64,000 nt of DNA from Chaetomium olivaceum (lineage: Eukaryota > Ascomycota > Sordariomycetes > Sordariales > Chaetomiaceae). Every line of letters starts with the position of its first letter. Position 1 is the first letter of the stretch. A program made the position numbers and the translations under genes. The notes under the pieces were generated by a model, which was not told the DNA's origin, ran no database searches, and saw nothing but the letters and a program-made list of their open reading frames with translations. This document shows, piece after piece, positions 60,627 through 64,000 of this stretch. The DNA is taken from the NCBI GenBank assembly GCA_039881045.1, contig JAYWVB010000013.1, positions 558,001 to 622,000 of the forward strand, given 5' to 3'.

Positions 60627-61950
60627 TCATTTGTTGTACTCTTGTAGCTCTTGTTGGCTGATCGCCGACGACCTGTCCTTTCGGTCCTTCTTGAAAACGA
60701 ACCCGGGGTGTGCGATCATCAAGCAATAGACAGCAACGAGAACCAGCCTATATGAAAACAGAGTCAGTCCCAGCCAGTCAAGAAAAGCGTCGAGGTCTTG
60801 AACAGTAAACAAACAAAGCAGAGAAGGGGAGAAAGGAGGGAGAGGGGTAGAGACCACCACCATCCAAAAGGAAAAGAAAAGGGAAGCACTTACACGCCCT
60901 CCAACGCAATAAACAGCGCTTCATCGCCCACCAACTCTCCGTCATACCCCTCATTCAGCTCCGCCAACCGATACGCACACCTCACCAGTATCAACACCAC
61001 CGCGAGCACCATGAACCCAAAAAACAACATCAACCTCGTCCCATCCGGCTGCTTCCTCGTCTCTCATTCCCGCTCCCCGAGAACGAGCCCTCATACCGCC
61101 AAACCCCCGCCCGGAAATACCGGACCAGAAAGTCTCCAAAGAAGCCGCAGAACAGCAGGATGGTAAACACCTGCAGGCTGAGCCCGGCCAGGGCGAGGTT
61201 GACGCCGAGGGCGCTGGAGCCGGAGGTGGTGGAGGAGAGGGCGCCGCCGGCGCCTTGGAGGGCGAGGCTGAGGAGGTCGGAGGGGATGAAGATGTAGTAG
61301 AATAGGTTGGGCGGGAAGCGGCTGAGGGCGGGGAGAGGGCGGTTATTCTGGAGGGGGTTAGTATACGGGGGTTGTTTGTTTTTGGTGGGTTTGTTTGCTT
61401 GGGGGTAGGTGGTTGTTTGTTGAAAAGGGGGCTATTAAGGAAAGGAAGGATGGCTGTGAAATGGGAGAGAAAAATAAGGGGGGGGCTTACGCCATGGAGA
61501 GGGTGACGTAGATGGCTGCGCAGTAGTAGACGGGTCCGCATGTGACGCAGACTAGAAGGGGGGGTTAGTTAGTGACATGCTCTTATTATGTGCCTGGTTC
61601 GCAAAAGACTCGGGAAGATTCAACTCACCAATCTGTATCATGAATGCAACAAAGCCGAAGGGGTTGTAGTACATCATCACGCGGCCGGCGTAGCCGACGA
61701 TGGCGTTGGCGCCGCCCACGAGCATGCAGCCCATGTACCACCAGTGCTTCCACCGGACACCGAGGTACAGGTGTATGGCCATCGACACGGCGTACAGGGC
61801 AATGAAGACGATGTTGGCGGCGAGCGAGGGCCGGTAGCCGTACACGGATATCTCGACGGGGCAGATCTCGAGCGTGCAGTTGGCGTCGGGGCCGAAGACG
61901 ACCACGTTGGGGGGTGGCAGGATGGCGCCCGGAGGGATGGGGGAAGGCAT
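60627..61950 (-). CDS. RTA1-family seven-span membrane protein, two frame breaks
   Basis: RTA1/RTM1/Rsb1 family, linked to toxicant resistance and long-chain-base or lipid export; the real substrate is unknown. Exons (minus): 61950-61629, 61551-61491, 61347-60894 and 60747-60627; 319 residues, typical for the family. The extracellular N-terminus has two Cys (NCTLEICP), then seven spans; family-like blocks are YRPSLAANIVFIALY, GYAGRVMMYYNPF, CGPVYYCAAIYVTLS and RCAYRLAELNEGYDGEL followed by EALFIALEG. The frame breaks in exon 3 at plus 61326-61333 and 61040-61042 (one base missing each). The last exon ends with a Lys/Asp/Glu-rich tail. Confidence 0.85.
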
Positions 61951-62965
61951 GGTTGTTGGAGTGAGTGCGACACAAACTAGGGAGGTTGAAATGCAGTTTT
62001 GAAGTTAGAGATCTAGAGATCTTGAGATCTTGACGCTAGCTGGTGTCTTTGCCTCTTTGAAGTGACTGGCTTGACTCGGATGACAAGATTTGAGACAGAA
62101 CGGGATATGTCTTGACATATATCCCAGCAGTACTGTCAACCAGCACGGCAAAGCCGCGGCCTACTTTCACATTGCAGTCATGATAGTGCGTAACCTGTCC
62201 CGTTGAAGGATCAAAGGGCCCGGCAGCCAAGCCAAGCGTACGTGTTAGTCTGGATTTCTGTTACACGGTGCATCTTGTTTGGCTTCATTTTGCTTGCGCG
62301 GCTCATCCTACATAGGAGTTGAAATTCCGCCTTGAATTCTATTTGGACATATGTCTGTAGGGGCGGCTCGCTTTCGGCCCCCTGTTCGATCGCATCTTCG
62401 CACCTTCGCATACTCGCACTCGCTTAACTATCGTCGAATCAGAGACGACCCATACACTCGGTGCGGCGGTGCGGCTGGAGGAAGGATGACGACGCGTGTC
62501 CCACCAGCAACTCAAACAGCACTGCATGCCATGTTACTTGCAAAAGGCTGTGATGATAGGGCGTTGTTTGATCAATTGGGGAGAGATGCTGCTGGTGACG
62601 GTTTAGTGTTCGTGTACCTAGTTTACCACACCCCCTCCCAGGCTCCCCCCTTCTCCTGAGCCGTCTTGGGTTTCAACACCTACTCCACTTGCAAAATACC
62701 CCTTAACTATTGAGATGTTTGTTGTTGCTCATCGCCTGAGTAGCTTACTTGATCAATCTTTGTTTTTCAATCCAAGAGCCATGGGCTTGCGAAATCAAAA
62801 GAAAGAAAAAGGGTAAAACAGAGGGTAAAGAAGCCGAACAGTAATACGGGAAAAGTAAGCCACGGATCGATGATGAAAGCCTCTTAACTCAAAATTGGCC
62901 GCTAAAATTAAGCTAACAATCCTCAATAGCTCCTTCACACTCAAACACCCACTGTTATCAACCCT
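61951..62965. other. RTA1-family promoter and carboxypeptidase 3' region
   Basis: About 1 kb; AT-richer in the part near 62700-62900. No convincing gene; the short frame at 62351-62659 has no family-like sequence. Confidence 0.35.
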
Positions 62966-64000
62966 TCACAGCTCATCACCGTCCAACCCGCCCTTGGGTT
63001 CCTCCAACGAACGCCCCTCAACAACAAACCAATCCTTCACCAACGCCGTTCCGTTTACCACGGTCTGCCACACCTCGGGCTCGCAGGTATCCGGTTTTAG
63101 AATATAGCACTTCGGGCTGGGCATCTCCGGCGCCTCACTCTTCACCCAAGCATCCCGACGACCCTTCGTCACGAACCCATCCCCGACCTTCACCCTCCCA
63201 GTCGGCACGTCCCACCCGCCCATGGCCCGCCGGAACACCTCGTACGCCGCCCTCGGCTGATACGCAGGCACCTCATGCCCGGCCTGGAACATACGCGTGA
63301 AGCTGAACCGGCCGACCTGTTTGGTGAGGCCCTTCCAGTTATCATCATCCCCTTTTCCATCCCCTTCCCCATCACCACCCCCCCATTTCCCTTCTCCTCA
63401 TTTCCCTTCTCCTCATTTCCCTTTCCATTCCCCCCATCCACCAAAAGCCTCGCATACCCCGCCCCCCTAAACACCTCCCTCCCCTTCCAAGGCACCCTCT
63501 CCGCCACCCTCTCCCCGCCAACCCAATTCGCCATAAAGTCCCGATCCCCATACACCAAATGCACCCTCACCCCGTCATCCGCATCCAACAACCCCCCCAC
63601 CGCCACAGCCCCTTCCAAAGGCCCACCCCTCAGCATATCCCAGCTCCCCTCAAACCCCTCCGCCACCGCCGCCGACGCAGCCGTGTAATTGACCGGCACC
63701 CCCAGCGCCGCCAGCACCTCCTCGCGGGCAAGCCACCCGCGTGCGTGGGGCGGCGGGAAGGGGTCGTGGGACGGGTGGGCGATGTCGTAGGGGCCGCGGT
63801 TGGCGAAGTGGGTGTAGGTGTCGAAGCAGGCGGCTTCGAGGGTGGTTAGGGTGTGCGTGCAGTTGTGGTTTGCGGGGGCGGTGGTGGTGTTGGTGTTGGG
63901 GGGGGTTGTTGTGTCGGGGTTGGGGGCGAGGAGGGCGGTTTGGCAGGCGAGGAGTTGGGCGTGCCAGCCGTCGGGGCGGGTCCAGTTGTGGAGGAGGGAG
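62966..64000 (-). CDS. Serine carboxypeptidase (S10), C-terminal part, one frame break
   Basis: Secreted or vacuolar exopeptidase removing C-terminal residues. Only the C-terminal about 345 residues are in the window; the N-terminus and catalytic Ser lie beyond it. The triad Asp is in VYGDRDFMANWVGGERVAE (compare the GDxDxxxNW motif) and the His in MFQAGHEVPAYQP. Asn-linked sites are frequent (NYTAAS, NGTAL). Between the two is a low-complexity GNEEKGNEEKGN stretch and then a break at the four-base C run 63349-63352: one base missing; the sequence resumes DNWKGLTKQVGRFSFTRMF. The stop is TGA at 62968-62966. Confidence 0.85.
63384..63428 (+). repeat. 18-base tandem repeat in the carboxypeptidase gene
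   Basis: Two and a half copies of a TTTCCCTTCTCCTCA-containing unit; read on the minus strand it gives the GNEEKGNEEKG residues. Confidence 0.75.

Noticed and set aside
1..64000. CRISPR array, rRNA operon or intact transposon
   Set aside because: No spaced direct repeats, rRNA-like sequence, transposase, reverse transcriptase or terminal repeats were seen; this is a eukaryotic gene region.

Overview
The window is nuclear DNA of a filamentous ascomycete. Genes are dense and GC-rich, carry short GT-AG introns (about 50-170 bases, with CTAAC/CTGAC-like branch sites), and encode fungus-type proteins: UTP22, RNA14, AUR1, an AA9 lytic polysaccharide monooxygenase, a GH3 beta-glucosidase, an RTA1-family protein and a 2EXR protein. 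Gene content and protein style point to a cellulolytic Sordariomycete, probably Sordariales/Chaetomiaceae; this placement is inference.

Layout. 1-22.3 kb is conserved core: SKI3 (minus, cut by the window edge), UTP22 (plus), ASF1 (minus), RNA14 (plus), an Argonaute (plus) with a long pyrimidine-rich leader that seems to contain several introns, and the Lgl/Sro7-type WD40 protein (plus). 22.4-36 kb is more accessory: a decayed-looking 2EXR gene in AT-richer DNA, a secreted GH3 beta-glucosidase (plus), a Dal5/allantoate-permease-like transporter (minus), a small single-span membrane protein (minus) and a secreted AA9 enzyme (plus). 36-64 kb returns mostly to core genes: GRC3 (minus) and RNA polymerase I subunit RPA34 (plus) as a divergent pair, AUR1 (minus), a roughly 4 kb stretch with no convincing gene, a Ca2+/calmodulin-dependent kinase (minus), the NAT10/KRE33 RNA acetyltransferase (minus), a mitochondrial RF-1-domain (ICT1/Pth4-type) hydrolase (minus), the NAB3-like RNA-binding protein (plus), an RTA1-family membrane protein (minus) and the C-terminal part of a serine carboxypeptidase (minus, cut by the window edge).

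Nine genes concern RNA: decay (SKI3), rRNA processing and ribosome assembly (UTP22, GRC3, KRE33), Pol I transcription (RPA34), 3'-end formation and termination (RNA14, NAB3), silencing (Argonaute) and rescue of stalled mitochondrial ribosomes (RF-1-domain protein). GH3 and AA9 fit plant-cell-wall breakdown.

The most striking property is that eleven otherwise well-conserved genes are broken by about twenty single-base frame shifts, often in or near short homopolymers. In the ten genes wholly inside the window, adding or removing one base at each break gives coding lengths that divide exactly by three. I read these mainly as base-level errors in the sequence, not mass pseudogenisation. Two in-frame stops (position 22850 in the 2EXR gene and 41250 in RPA34) are a different class and deserve separate checking. 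I found no CRISPR array, rRNA, convincing tRNA or intact transposon.
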